Assembly (NCBI GenBank): GCA_015061725.1
Contig: SUVX01000002.1
Location: forward strand, 55,120-119,119
Direction: 5' to 3'
DNA length: 64,000 nucleotides
From: Lentisphaerota bacterium
Lineage (GTDB): Bacteria > Verrucomicrobiota > Lentisphaeria > Victivallales > Victivallaceae
Shown here: positions 48,301 to 57,200 of the stretch, one piece after another
Layout of the letters: the number at the start of each line of letters is the position of its first letter
Position numbering within the stretch: position 1 is the first letter of the stretch
Notes under the pieces: model-generated
Seen by the model: only the letters and a program-made list of their open reading frames with translations
Told to the model about the DNA's origin: nothing
The model's database searches: none
Translations under genes and position numbers: made by a program

Positions 48301-49001
48301 TTTGCCTTGATCTCTGCGGGGGAAAGCACCCGGTCGTAAATGGTAACTTCATCATAAACCGTTTTCCATGACGGATCGACCAGCCACGCCATATTATCGT
48401 TAAGGTAAATAAAACTGTTTGAAAGATCTTCAGGGAACTTCGGCGGCGTTTTGAAGTTATGCACCTGACGGGAATCGGCGGAGGGCGTCTTTCCGTCAAT
48501 ATAGAGCGTCAGAGCGGTGGAGTTCCATGTTACATCCACCTTGTGCCAGGTGTTGAGTTCCCATTTGGGCTTGGCAAAGACCGTTGCACCGCAGTACAAA
48601 GCGGCGATATTATTCATTTTTCCCTGACGGACGATGTAAAAAACATATTTGTTTTTGATTCTGAGAGCAAACATTTTGTGAAAATATTTGCTGCCGCCGT
48701 GGATTTTCCAGTTAAGCGGCCTGACCCAGAAAGAAACGGTTCCGCATTGGGCATTGAAGTTGCCTTTACCGGTATAGCGGATGAATTCGCGGTTGTGCAG
48801 TTCCACGGCATTGTTTTTATTTGCCGGTCCCTGTTTCATGCGCAGCTGAAGATCGTGGGGAATACCCGTTGTTTGGGTTGCCGGATTTTTAACCCGGTCC
48901 GGAAGCGTGGAATATTTGTCAAATGTACTTTCAAGCAGCACACCAGAAGCTGAAACTGCCGCAGAAAGTGTCAAAAGAAAAAGAAAAGACAATTTTTTCA
49001 T
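45309..49001 (-). CDS. Large secreted LamG/CBM9-like protein, probable glycoside hydrolase
   Basis: This 1230-aa protein has a signal peptide (MKKLSFLFLLTLSAAVSASG). Residues about 20-245 form a LamG/concanavalin-like domain (GTVSFWVRPLNW, TWHKVDVTWNS, YDEVTIYDRVLSPAEIKANYEKY). About 260-420 resembles CBM9/DOMON-like sugar binding (LWMEDSAEFHAVGKDGK, KDFWRVKMVIPLSDLNPG). The C-terminal half contains a likely TIM-barrel hydrolase with GMKNYMYSMPSHLGK, YPDLDGCYFDIAGVKNC (about residue 960) and RFGLHSHNRYFP; Asp and Glu near these are possible catalytic residues. I cannot name a CAZy family; DUF6067-type proteins look similar. It starts 16 bp after a prepilin gene and ends at a terminator. Confidence 0.65.
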   Translation of the reverse strand: MKKLSFLFLLTLSAAVSASGVLLESTFDKYSTLPDRVKNPATQTTGIPHDLQLRMKQGPANKNNAVELHNREFIRYTGKGNFNAQCGTVSFWVRPLNWKIHGGSKYFHKMFALRIKNKYVFYIVRQGKMNNIAALYCGATVFAKPKWELNTWHKVDVTWNSTALTLYIDGKTPSADSRQVHNFKTPPKFPEDLSNSFIYLNDNMAWLVDPSWKTVYDEVTIYDRVLSPAEIKANYEKYFPSKKEIKKPFARIPAILPVSAQFPGKYQKPLEAYVKVSQTKENLVLDYFVPDKNVNAQITRRDGHLWMEDSAEFHAVGKDGKVRQFIANPAGGIFDALNGNAKWNSGIKVETSRNKDFWRVKMVIPLSDLNPGKTMPVNFGVTESSDTRRYYSWSQPQTDTRGFGDKRYLGTIELGGKGKFIGITQLGELENGKLDVKFQSAPGVKSQCDLVSAGTKYQTFSRTLSAGEVDLSVTAKTKKGKLLYAYYRDFIVNPPLLMNILGNSVTRTIDCHVNFSASGTQKGSGVVELSGDGKVYSSKKFSSNRGECEVILPIPENLPAGKTYDVTVKFGPHTLSKKFRYPDLSKIHARVGIDHSVPKPWHKVKVDGKKVRVLDREYDFSQGPFPVQMTSRGEKLLTRQPQFLVNGKAIKWSQVRFGKNHGDYVELSADGTFDGGKAVIKGQVWFDGMYRFDISLTPAGTLELKKLGLTWNMPRDAAKYALVPVFKPWKKDRLLLKWRPGENNGLLWLTGVVNGIAWSCDSDANWIIDPNKDNVVVTRNAQEAFVNINILARPAKLTQTAKYSMVLQATPPKRVDYSEREIISGARHIFPGKGRKGVDYAMLVEGWVREHPERCLGVVSAIPAHPEKFGKALKRLHKRGMKNYMYSMPSHLGKPDPAYDYLYKACATLPGFAWEARDPVSKEKYLIEPTCGHTLAGDWKAWNMDQLYKNYPDLDGCYFDIAGVKNCTNALHGCSGKDAFGKTFSTGTIFHLREFMLRISKIHQKYGRRFGLHSHNRYFPFVHCFADYWMPGEEMYTPVSVNPEWAYFEGITPEAYQSAWNCEIRGMMLQNLFQHSRVGGLQGKPKSDRLFSRELHIRSLAACVLYDNQPGPYSLGDVTPSFQLRDIRKQLNLKKAKFYGYWIKPVAKSAPKVEVSWYKLDKTAPYSHLFCVVNTNRKTVPTALVFDWKKLEIPPAKQFKDLWTNKVYSSSELAKAPLDGHNFMLLVPLK

Positions 49002-49017
49002 TTATATAAACTCCGTT

Positions 49018-49977
49018 TTATTGAAAGAGATAAGGAACTGAAGTGTTTTTGCTCCGGCAGGGATGCGTCGCAGACATGGCAATATTGGGCTGTTCGTTCA
49101 TCAACTGATATTCAACGTGTCCGTCAGCCATGGCAATATTGACACCGTTTGAATGGCGGTAAGCGACATAATTGCTGGATAATTTTGTGTACCAGTTATT
49201 GCCGACATGACAAGAACCTTTACTGACATTGATATCCAGAAAAATCATAGTTCTTGTCGGTTTTTTAAGCTGCTGAACAGTAACTCCGCCGAGCATAGTG
49301 CCGTCGTTGTTGCTCCATGTTACAGCACCGTTGATCGCATAGTTCGTCGGAACCATTGCGGTTCCGGAGGTATCGCAAAATGATTTTTTCTCCTGCGGGC
49401 AATGCAGCAGCGCAAAGTCTTTCATTCTGAAGCCTTCAGCTCCCTTGTTCGGATGCGGTATTGTATTACTGATCCCGGCATAATAGGCAACGTGTGAAGT
49501 AAAACTTTTTGATGCGCCGCCCCTCTTTTCCATATTCGGCGGAAACATACCTTTGAAGTCAGAGGTGTAGCCGTTGATTGCCGAAGCACACTGACGCAGA
49601 TTTCCCAGACAGCTGGTTTTGCGGGCACTTTCCCTTGCTTTGCTCAACGCCGGCATCAGCATTGCTGCCAAAATCGCTATGATCGCTATAACAACCAGCA
49701 GTTCTATTAAAGTAAAGGGGGTATTTTGTTGTTGGGCGAAACCAGCCGTATTCTGCGGCGCCTGACTCCGTACCTTTCCGTACCCTTCCGTACTTTTCCG
49801 TACCAATGCGCCGCCCTTTGATAACAGCATGCCGCAGCGGTTATACAAAACACCTGTTTTACAAGCAGCATTCACCAGCAGTTCGATCAAAGTAAAAGGA
49901 ATCAACTTGCAATTTGATTTTTTCCCGGTAAAACAGACGGCTTCAAAATTCAAATTCTGTTCAAAGATTTTCAACAT
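49018..49977 (-). CDS. Prepilin-type protein with duplicated cleavage motif and internal insert
   Basis: This 319-aa protein starts at ATG 49977 (GGGAGATT upstream). It has PFTLIELLV twice: first at about residues 27-35, where the hydrophobic helix is cut short ([11 protein letters not shown]), and again at about 87-95, where the full [20 protein letters not shown] and [19 protein letters not shown] follow. The 50 residues between ([13 protein letters not shown]... [11 protein letters not shown]) resemble nothing in the other four prepilins and include frame through a 10-bp minisatellite. The remainder is normal, with MADGHVEYQ as DG motif. The leader of about 87 residues would be far longer than usual, so normal processing is doubtful. 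It precedes the 1230-aa secreted enzyme by 16 bp. Confidence 0.82.
   Translation of the reverse strand: MLKIFEQNLNFEAVCFTGKKSNCKLIPFTLIELLVNAACKTGVLYNRCGMLLSKGGALVRKSTEGYGKVRSQAPQNTAGFAQQQNTPFTLIELLVVIAIIAILAAMLMPALSKARESARKTSCLGNLRQCASAINGYTSDFKGMFPPNMEKRGGASKSFTSHVAYYAGISNTIPHPNKGAEGFRMKDFALLHCPQEKKSFCDTSGTAMVPTNYAINGAVTWSNNDGTMLGGVTVQQLKKPTRTMIFLDINVSKGSCHVGNNWYTKLSSNYVAYRHSNGVNIAMADGHVEYQLMNEQPNIAMSATHPCRSKNTSVPYLFQ
49767..49804. repeat. 10-bp minisatellite inside a prepilin gene
   Basis: TCCGTACCTT, TCCGTACCCT, TCCGTACTTT and TCCGTACC follow one another without gaps. They lie in the insert between the two [14 protein letters not shown] segments. As 10 is not a multiple of 3, copy-number change would shift the frame. 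Confidence 0.85.
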
Positions 49978-50037
49978 CGTTCAATCTCCCTGTTGCACAA
50001 AAAGTTACTGTTTTATATTTTTTTTGTCTTTTTTCAT

Positions 50038-50066
50038 ATTATACCCGCAAAATTCACTTGCAACAA
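50038..50066 (-). promoter_or_regulatory. Promoter of the prepilin/1230-aa enzyme operon
   Basis: On the minus strand TTGTTG (50066-50061), a 17-bp spacer and perfect TATAAT (50043-50038). The divergent AraC-type regulator starts 22 to 61 bp away, so control regions overlap. Confidence 0.5.
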
Positions 50067-50087
50067 TTATAAAACAGTGTAAAGTAT

Positions 50088-50996
50088 ATGGAAAATAATA
50101 ATATATATATATGGATTATAACAAAAATGACATTACCGCCTGCCAATTTTGACCGTTGGAGTCCGACCAAATTTCAGAACAGACAGAATGTCGTCCAATA
50201 CTTTCCGGATCATCCTGACATCATTTTTCTGTGGCTTGACTTCATCGGCGGCGGAACTTGGCTCACAGGTTCCTGGGTGTATCATCCACAGACCCGTTAC
50301 CTTGATTTTCAACTGGTTGAAGAGGGCGAAATGATCGTGGAGTACGGCGGAGAAAAATACATCGTTCCCGCCAAAAGTGCGATTCTCATTCCGCCGGGAG
50401 AATCGCGGATATCCATCGGCAGCGGAAGAGTCTGCCGGAAACGTTTTCTTGGCATCAGCGGCATCATTCTGCAAACCCATCTGCCGACATTGAATCTTGA
50501 CAGTGTCAAAATCATTCCGGATTTTCAAAGTGAGCGTTTTGAAGAACTTTACAGTCAATTATACACCTGTTTCAAAGAAAAAAATCCGGACACGATCCCT
50601 GCCTGCTGTGCCATGACCTATGAACTGCTGCTGTTATTATCCCGCAGTGTGGAACTCGGACAATATCCGCCTGAGCTGCAAAAAGCGTTGAGTTGTATCA
50701 AGCAGCATCTCAAAGGAAATCTGACTCTGCACAAACTCAGTACCATTTCCGGCTGCAGTGCCGGAACTTTGCAGGGACTGTTCAAAAAACATCTGGGCAA
50801 AAGTCCCATACAATTTCTCATTTCGACCCGGATGAAGTTTGCCGAACAGCTGCTCAAAAACACCCGATACACCATCAAAGAGATCGCGTCGTGCTGCGGT
50901 TACTGCAATCAGCTGTATTTTTCAAATGTCTTTCACGAACACTATGGTTGTTCACCCAAAGAATACCGCCGAAAACAAGCTCCCGGAGATAGATAA
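50088..50996 (+). CDS. AraC-family transcriptional regulator
   Basis: This protein of 302 aa (289 if the ATG at 50127 is used; neither start has a strong ribosome-binding site, and the first 13 residues come from an AT repeat, so 50127 is plausible) has an N-terminal cupin-like effector domain (LDFQLVEEGEMIVEYGGEKY, SAILIPPGESR) and a C-terminal AraC double helix-turn-helix: LHKLSTISGCSAGTLQGLFKKHLG and YTIKEIASCCGYCNQLYFSNVF with the family ending GCSPKEYRRK. It is divergent from the prepilin/1230-aa enzyme operon and upstream of a Gfo/Idh gene, so it likely activates one or both in response to a sugar. Confidence 0.88.
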   Translation: MENNNIYIWIITKMTLPPANFDRWSPTKFQNRQNVVQYFPDHPDIIFLWLDFIGGGTWLTGSWVYHPQTRYLDFQLVEEGEMIVEYGGEKYIVPAKSAILIPPGESRISIGSGRVCRKRFLGISGIILQTHLPTLNLDSVKIIPDFQSERFEELYSQLYTCFKEKNPDTIPACCAMTYELLLLLSRSVELGQYPPELQKALSCIKQHLKGNLTLHKLSTISGCSAGTLQGLFKKHLGKSPIQFLISTRMKFAEQLLKNTRYTIKEIASCCGYCNQLYFSNVFHEHYGCSPKEYRRKQAPGDR

Positions 50997-51068
50997 TATT
51001 CCCGTGCTTGCTTTTCCTTCAACACAGTTGTATCTTATAAAAAATGAAAGTTCAACAGGAGAAATATC

Positions 51069-52058
51069 ATGGATAAATTCAAGTTTTTACTGGTTGGTTC
51101 GGGCAATATCGCTTCAACTTATATCAAAGCCGCCGCAAATGTGCCGGAAATTGCGATTACAGGTATCGTTTCACGCTCCGGCAAACGTCCTGCCGGAGCT
51201 GATGAAAAACTCCCCGTTTACAATTCCATAACAGAAGCGGACTGCGATTTTGATGCGGTCATTCTCGCTACGCCCAACGGCTGTCACGCTTCAGGATGTC
51301 TCGAAGCCGCCGCAATCGGCAAACACGTTTTCACCGAAAAAACCCTTGCGCTCACAAGCAAAGATATGGATGATATGATTCAAACATGCAAAGAAAAAAA
51401 TCTGCAGCTGGGAGTTGCTTTTCAACGCAGAACCGCCCCCGATAATATCATTGTCCGCGATATGCTCAAGGCAGGAAAATTCGGAAAAGTCGTTGCCTGT
51501 GAACTTGCGACCAACTTCTGGCGTCCGCAGAGTTATTACAGCAATTCTTCCTATCGCGGCAACCGCGTCCTTGACGGCGGCGGACCTTTTGTCCAGCAGG
51601 CAAGCCACAATCTTGATCTTTACGTCTGGTTCTTCGGACTGCCCAAAGAGGTCCATGCCTTCACAGGAACTTTTCTGCATGAAATGGAAAGCGAAGACTA
51701 CGGTTCCGCCATCTGTCTTCACGACAACGGCATGATCGGAACCATCATCGCCTCCACCGCCTCCAAACCCGGATTTGAAGCAGTCATGACCATCCGTACA
51801 GAAAAGGGCTGTCTGACTTTAGAGGGTGACAGAATCACCAACTGGCAGATTGAAGACCTGCCCAATCCCTCAAAGTCCGCCGGACTTGAACTGCATTCAG
51901 GTGCCTCAACCAACGCCGTCACCGCCACGACCGGACACGAAACCCTTTTGCGCGACTTTGCTGAAAAATGCCGCAACGGCGGAAAAGTTCTGGTTTCCGG
52001 AGAAGACGCCCGCGCCGCCTCTGAATTGATTTTAAAAATCTACGAAGCCGCGGAATAA
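51069..52058 (+). CDS. Gfo/Idh/MocA-family oxidoreductase
   Basis: This 329-aa cytoplasmic protein has the Rossmann start FLLVGSGNIASTYIKAA and the catalytic segment TEKTLALTSKDMDDMI, in which the usual EKP reads EKT (Lys kept, Pro replaced). DGGGPFVQQASHNLDLYVWFFG is the family's conserved substrate-domain motif. ACAGGAG precedes the ATG. It follows the AraC regulator by 72 bp and may be cotranscribed. It likely oxidises a sugar freed by the divergent secreted enzyme; the substrate is unknown. Confidence 0.85.
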   Translation: MDKFKFLLVGSGNIASTYIKAAANVPEIAITGIVSRSGKRPAGADEKLPVYNSITEADCDFDAVILATPNGCHASGCLEAAAIGKHVFTEKTLALTSKDMDDMIQTCKEKNLQLGVAFQRRTAPDNIIVRDMLKAGKFGKVVACELATNFWRPQSYYSNSSYRGNRVLDGGGPFVQQASHNLDLYVWFFGLPKEVHAFTGTFLHEMESEDYGSAICLHDNGMIGTIIASTASKPGFEAVMTIRTEKGCLTLEGDRITNWQIEDLPNPSKSAGLELHSGASTNAVTATTGHETLLRDFAEKCRNGGKVLVSGEDARAASELILKIYEAAE

Positions 52059-52192
52059 CGTCCGGGAAATTGCCGTTGGCGGCGCAGTAATAACCATGAA
52101 AAAAACAAATGTATTTATTGAAAATAATGCTGCGCTCAAGTCCAGAGACCTATACTTAAAAGAAAACTGTCAAAATCGCAGTTTGTCAGACG

Positions 52193-52247
52193 AAACGCAC
52201 GATTTTTTACCTTCAACGTGCATTTACTGTTATAAACGTGCGTTTAC
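52193..52247. repeat. Direct and inverted AACGTGC repeats between convergent genes
   Basis: AACGTGCATTTAC (52215-52227) and AACGTGCGTTTAC (52235-52247) are direct repeats exactly 20 bp apart; AAACGCACG (52193-52201) is the inverse of the second. The spacing of two helical turns is operator-like, but both flanking genes end here. The rest of 52059-52305 shows nothing else clear. Confidence 0.5.
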
Positions 52248-52305
52248 TTTGTCGATTCACCATGTTTTTCAGGATTATTTGAAACAAATCGCCCGGATTC
52301 CGACT

Positions 52306-52506
52306 CTATTCGATCCGCTCTCCGGCATCCCGGCCGCAAGACGGACAGATCGTTTTGGAACAACTTGAAGTCGGCTTTTCTCCATTGGCAACTTGAGAAT
52401 CTGTCATTGTGGAACAGTAATCACAATACCGGGTCCCGCAATTCCGGCAGATGTAACGCATATTGCTGGCAGGCAATTCTTCTCTGCAACGCATGCAAAT
52501 ATCCAT
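52306..52506 (-). CDS. Small zinc-ribbon protein
   Basis: This 66-aa protein has nine cysteines in paired knuckles: ICMRC (C4, C7), YICRNCGTRYCDYC (C20, C23, C28, C31) and TICPSCG near the end. AGGAGGAC precedes the ATG, a strong ribosome-binding site that supports a real gene. It is probably cytoplasmic and binds two or more zinc ions. It resembles small double zinc-ribbon proteins without known function. It stands 120 bp downstream of the CocE-type hydrolase on the same strand; it may have its own promoter (TTGAAA near 52583 on the minus strand). Confidence 0.7.
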   Translation of the reverse strand: MDICMRCREELPASNMRYICRNCGTRYCDYCSTMTDSQVANGEKPTSSCSKTICPSCGRDAGERIE

Positions 52507-52625
52507 AATAGTCCTCCTGATTTTGTTATTAAATTCACCATTGAAGTGCTTTTATACAATATATCCTTTTTTTGTTTTTTCAAGCGGATTTGTAAAAAAT
52601 GCGTTTTTTTATGCTTCCTGCTTTA

Positions 52626-54215
52626 TCAGAAACAATGAATTTTTATTTGCGAAAGTCCCGTAATGACCGTATTGCGGCTGCTTTTGGCAACAGTTTGAAG
52701 CGCCTGCAAGCCGGGATAGTTGCTATGCACTTGAAAGTAGGGTACGCAGGAAGAGGAAACATCCAGACGCAGACGGTCGCCCGCACGGAGTTTGAACGCA
52801 TGGGGCGCAAAAACAAAATGCAGTTTGCGTTCCGTTCCCGGCGTATACGTTTTTTCTGTGCGGCAGAGAGAATCTATATCATCCCGCAGAGAAAGCGTTT
52901 TGCCGTCACGCTCAAAATCAAGACGGACGTAAAAACAGGTGTCTTCCGCTGTGGAACGGCAGTACAAATCAACTTCGATCTGTCCCTCGCAGATTATATC
53001 CTCTTTTAACGGTTCAGAGAGAAATGAAACAATATCATAGCGCGAATTGGGTGCATCCTGATACTTCATGCCGTCGAAATTGTTGCAGACTCCGCCCTTG
53101 AATGATGCCGGATCATACGGGTTATAAGTGTAGGTAATTTCCCCTTTTTCTGCAGGCAGTTCACTCAATGCACGGTCTTGCGTCAAATAAAAACAACGCT
53201 CCTGCGGCGCATTTTTCAATTCAAGTGCGCTCAGCCATTTGTTATCCCACAAACGGTAATAAGTGGTCTTTCCTTTTTCTGCAAAAGGCAGCGGTTTTCC
53301 CAGACGGATATGATCAAACCAGGCATATTCAAAATCAGGTGCGATCTCACGGAGCAGACCATCGCGGAAATCCTGCATTTCTTCTTTAATATTTTCAACC
53401 GGCGGATTATAAGCGTGGTCAAACGGCGTCACCAGCAGAGCGCAGTTTTCTTTGCGTTCCGGAGAAAGATTCCGCCACATATCAAACACGCCCTCCGTAT
53501 AAATATCATAAAAGGAAGTCACAAGAAAGATCGGGATATCGCACTTCTCACAGGCATGGCTGTAATCTCTGCCGCCCGCAGGGGTTTTCCAGAACTCATC
53601 AGAGGGATCAGGATGGAGAAATTCCTCCTCAATATACGGTACTCTTTCATTGAAAATCGTTTCGGTCACTCCTGCAAGCGGCATGGTACGGAACGTGTTT
53701 TCAGAGCAGTTGCGTTCAATTTTCTGATTTCTTTTATGCATGACAACAACCCATTTGCCATGCAATCCGGATTTGTAAAATCCATGGCGGTAAAGAATGT
53801 TGTAGCGTTCGGAATCCTGAACGGCAAGGAAGGCTGCTTTGATATCCTGCGGATTGGTGTCAAGATAGGAAAAATGCACCGAAGACAGATAACTTCCGCC
53901 TGAAAGAAAAAGCTCTCCGTTGTAGCAAGGTAATTTGCGGACCCAATTCAATAAATCCAATCCGTCGTTGCGTTCATTGATATAGGCATTGCATTCACCC
54001 TCACTGCAGGCGGTGCCGCGGCACTGCTGTTGAACAACGGCGTAACCATGGGTATCAACCTGCGCTAAAGATTCCAGATCGCTTCTGCCCGAACTGTAAG
54101 GCGAACGGATGATCACAATGGGAAATTTCCCCTGCTCTTCCGGCAGCTGCAGCGTGGTATAAAGTTTTACGCCGTCCCGCATGGGAACAAAATATTCAAA
54201 AACAGTATTTGCCAT
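52626..54215 (-). CDS. CocE/NonD-type alpha/beta hydrolase (X-Pro dipeptidyl-peptidase S15-like)
   Basis: This 529-aa protein starts VFEYFVPMRDGVKLYTTL and has the nucleophile elbow LSGGSYLS (Ser108), an Asp/His region (LVTPFDHAYNPP, His) and a C-terminal jelly-roll (ICEGQIEVDLYCRSTAEDTCFYVRL, GDRLRLDVSSSCVPYF), the two-domain build of CocE/NonD acyl-ester hydrolases and S15 peptidases. No signal peptide is seen. It is the last gene of a five-gene glycan operon, 19 bp after the LamG/DUF4838 gene, so it may remove acyl esters from a glycan fragment (inference). Confidence 0.85.
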   Translation of the reverse strand: MANTVFEYFVPMRDGVKLYTTLQLPEEQGKFPIVIIRSPYSSGRSDLESLAQVDTHGYAVVQQQCRGTACSEGECNAYINERNDGLDLLNWVRKLPCYNGELFLSGGSYLSSVHFSYLDTNPQDIKAAFLAVQDSERYNILYRHGFYKSGLHGKWVVVMHKRNQKIERNCSENTFRTMPLAGVTETIFNERVPYIEEEFLHPDPSDEFWKTPAGGRDYSHACEKCDIPIFLVTSFYDIYTEGVFDMWRNLSPERKENCALLVTPFDHAYNPPVENIKEEMQDFRDGLLREIAPDFEYAWFDHIRLGKPLPFAEKGKTTYYRLWDNKWLSALELKNAPQERCFYLTQDRALSELPAEKGEITYTYNPYDPASFKGGVCNNFDGMKYQDAPNSRYDIVSFLSEPLKEDIICEGQIEVDLYCRSTAEDTCFYVRLDFERDGKTLSLRDDIDSLCRTEKTYTPGTERKLHFVFAPHAFKLRAGDRLRLDVSSSCVPYFQVHSNYPGLQALQTVAKSSRNTVITGLSQIKIHCF

Positions 54216-54234
54216 TTTTTCAGGACTCCTTTTT

Positions 54235-57200
54235 TCAGCGCGTATAAACTTTTACATTGTCAAATACACCGCCCGCGTCGGTGTAAAATCCGATAAATTC
54301 GCCGTCAAGCGTGCGGAAACCTTCGCGGTACTCCGCCACGACTTTACCATCAATGGACCAGCGGAGAAGATTTCCGGATTTTTCACAGACGATACGGTGT
54401 GTCTTTCCCGGCAGAATAACCGGAGAGGCTATCCGCAGAATCTGTACCTTTTCACGGTTGATTTTGCTGAAATTGTTTCCGTATGTACCAAAGGCAAATA
54501 AATAACCGCTGTTGCCGTAACGCTCCATTTTTTTATCGGCAAGGATGCCGTCCAGATCACAGGCGGTACCGCCGGGAGCAATCCACGCCTCAAAACAAAG
54601 CTTCTGATCTCCGGGAAACTTTTTGTTGATATAAATGGCATCACCGCGTCCGGAAAGAGAGTTGTTTTCGATTTTCCAGTTTCCGTGAATGATTTTCCAG
54701 TTTTTTCCCAAATCTTTGCGGTTGAAATTATCTTCAAAAACCAGTTTCCACGCACCTTTGTTGTTTGAAACAGTTTTGCGGGGAGAGGACGGATAAAAAA
54801 TCTCATAAAACGGCGCAATATTTATCTGCAGAGGATACGCCCACGCCGCAATAATCGCTTCAAGATTGCCCGGTTCGCAGTTGCCCCTGACTTTACTTAC
54901 TCCGAGAGTACGGGCAAGTTTCACCGCTTTGAGCAAACGCGCAGCATTGATTTTACTTTTCCGTTTGATATAACTGTGGAACGGATGATTTTTTTCAGAA
55001 GCATACTGTTTTGCAATCAGCGCATCGCGGGCGACATCGGCAAAAAGATAAGTCATCTCTGCCAATTTTATCCGGCGGAGAATAACCGGATTACCGGCAG
55101 CAGCTTTCTCTGCTTCAGCACAGAGTTTCAGGCACTTTTCCCATAACGCAGGTGAATAAATATACGGTTGAAAAATATTCCGGTTGTATTCCGTAAACAT
55201 ATCTTCACTGCTTTTGCTCCTGAACGTCTCCTTTTCTATCAACTCAAAACACTGCCGCATCGGTGCTGCCGCCTTGCCGTAGTATTTACTGAAAAAGTCA
55301 TCAAGCAGCAGTTTCAAATCGTAATCAGGATTCCACATCAACTTAGATTCAATGTAGTAAAAGGGTTGTCCGAGAGAGAGGACGGAGGCAACACCCTCAT
55401 CAAAATAGCCGCCGGAATAGTGATATTCTTTTGCCATGATAATTTTTTCAGGCATCACCGAAAGCGGCATGGGTCCCCATTTGAAAGTAAACCAGCCGTT
55501 GTAATCCCAACGCTGGAGATTCTTTACATACTTCGCCCAGCCGCTGACCAGTTCCGGTGCGCCGCGGGTAACTTCAACCTGAAGATTGCCTTTTGCCCGG
55601 GTACGGACGGGCAGATTCACATACCCCTGATATGCAAAGAAACGTGCGGCTTTTCCCTCTCCAGGAAAAGCTTTTTCAAGAGCTTCTGTGATTTGATTGG
55701 CAAGTGTTATCACCCGATCTGTGTAATTTTCAGATACGACATCCAGTTTACGGCAGTTTCTGCACAGACACCAGCCGCCGCCGTCAATGGGTTCAATACT
55801 GAAATACTGTGCCCACGGAGTCTTTTTCAGCAATTCCACCGCCTTTTGCTGAAACAAGCGGATTACATCAGGATTGCTTGTGCAGGGATTGATTCTGTTG
55901 CGTCCCGGTACATCGCGCTTACCGCTGTCATCCATACCGAAATATTCAGGGTGCGTGCTGAACATGCTTTCAGGAATGATTTTTTCAAGGTGCGGTGCAA
56001 CCATCTTGTGAAACCGGGCATAATTTCCGAGATCCAGTTTATTGCGCCGTCCCCACTCGTCCAAATCACGGACTTTGAGTTTATCTTTGTAATCATAAGG
56101 GGCTGAAAGCTGAATTCTCCTCATTGCAAAAAGCGGTGCATAGCGCCACTTGCCAAGCGGCAGAACGATTTTTTTCTGCGCCGGAACAAAACGCCCCTCT
56201 TTTCCCGTATCGAACCAACGGAATCCGATGTGTTCCAGCAGAGAATAAATTGCATGGGCAGCACCGTTTTCACGGTCTCCGGCAAGAATACACTTGTTTT
56301 GGTTGATTTCAATATAAATTTCATCGTGCGAAAACTTTTCTTTCAATCCTGCGGCAGAACCGATAAAAATTCTGTAACCTTTCTGAGAAGTGAGGTTTTT
56401 ACGGACAGAAATACGTCCGCCGGTAATTTCCAGAAGATGTGAACGCAAGTCGTAAGCTGCCGCAACTTCTGAGGATAACGGTTTGGCAGGAAGAATAATT
56501 TCAATGTAAGTCTTTTTATCCAGTGTAACAAAACCGCCCTTTCCCTCCAAAACAAAGGGTTTGACACGCCCCGTTTTCATTTTTTGAACATGCGTTTTTT
56601 CAGTCATCGGTGCGACGGCTTTTTTTACGCCCGCGAGGACGGCAATTTCTTCAGGTTCAAGAGCTTTGTCAAACAAAGAAAATTCGTCAAGAGTACCCTC
56701 CAATTCAAAGAGCTGCGGACGTCCGTATTCAGGGACGGGATAAGCTCCGAGTGTAATTATTGAAGCAGGAACGGGACGAAAATTGATGATTCGTTTTGCC
56801 CGTCCTTTTCCGTTGACGTAAACAGCAATCTCATAGCGGAAGGGAAAGTTTTTGTCAGACTGATTCAAATTCCAGGTATAAGCGATGTGATTCCAAACGT
56901 TTTTCTTCCAGTTGAGCTGATTTATCCGCAGTCCGGGAACGGTAAGATTATCTCCGTCAATGGCAAAATTCACCCCTTGCAGTTCCTTTGCCGGACCGCC
57001 GATATTAAGAAGTACCCGCATATTTCCGCGCTTCAAGGGCCAATCAGGCTTGACCCAGACGGAAACAGTTCCCCTGTCGCCATTGATTTTTTTACCGTCG
57101 AGTTTAATATGACTGTGCCGGTTGACTGAAAAATGCGCCCCCCTGCCCTTTTTTCCCGCGGTATAAACAATGCCTGCAAATTTACCTGAAGTTGCACCCT

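Noticed and set aside
52096..52368. 90-codon + strand open frame
   Set aside because: No clear ribosome-binding site, no motif, and its end overlaps the zinc-ribbon gene on the other strand, which has a strong AGGAGG site and conserved CxxC pairs.
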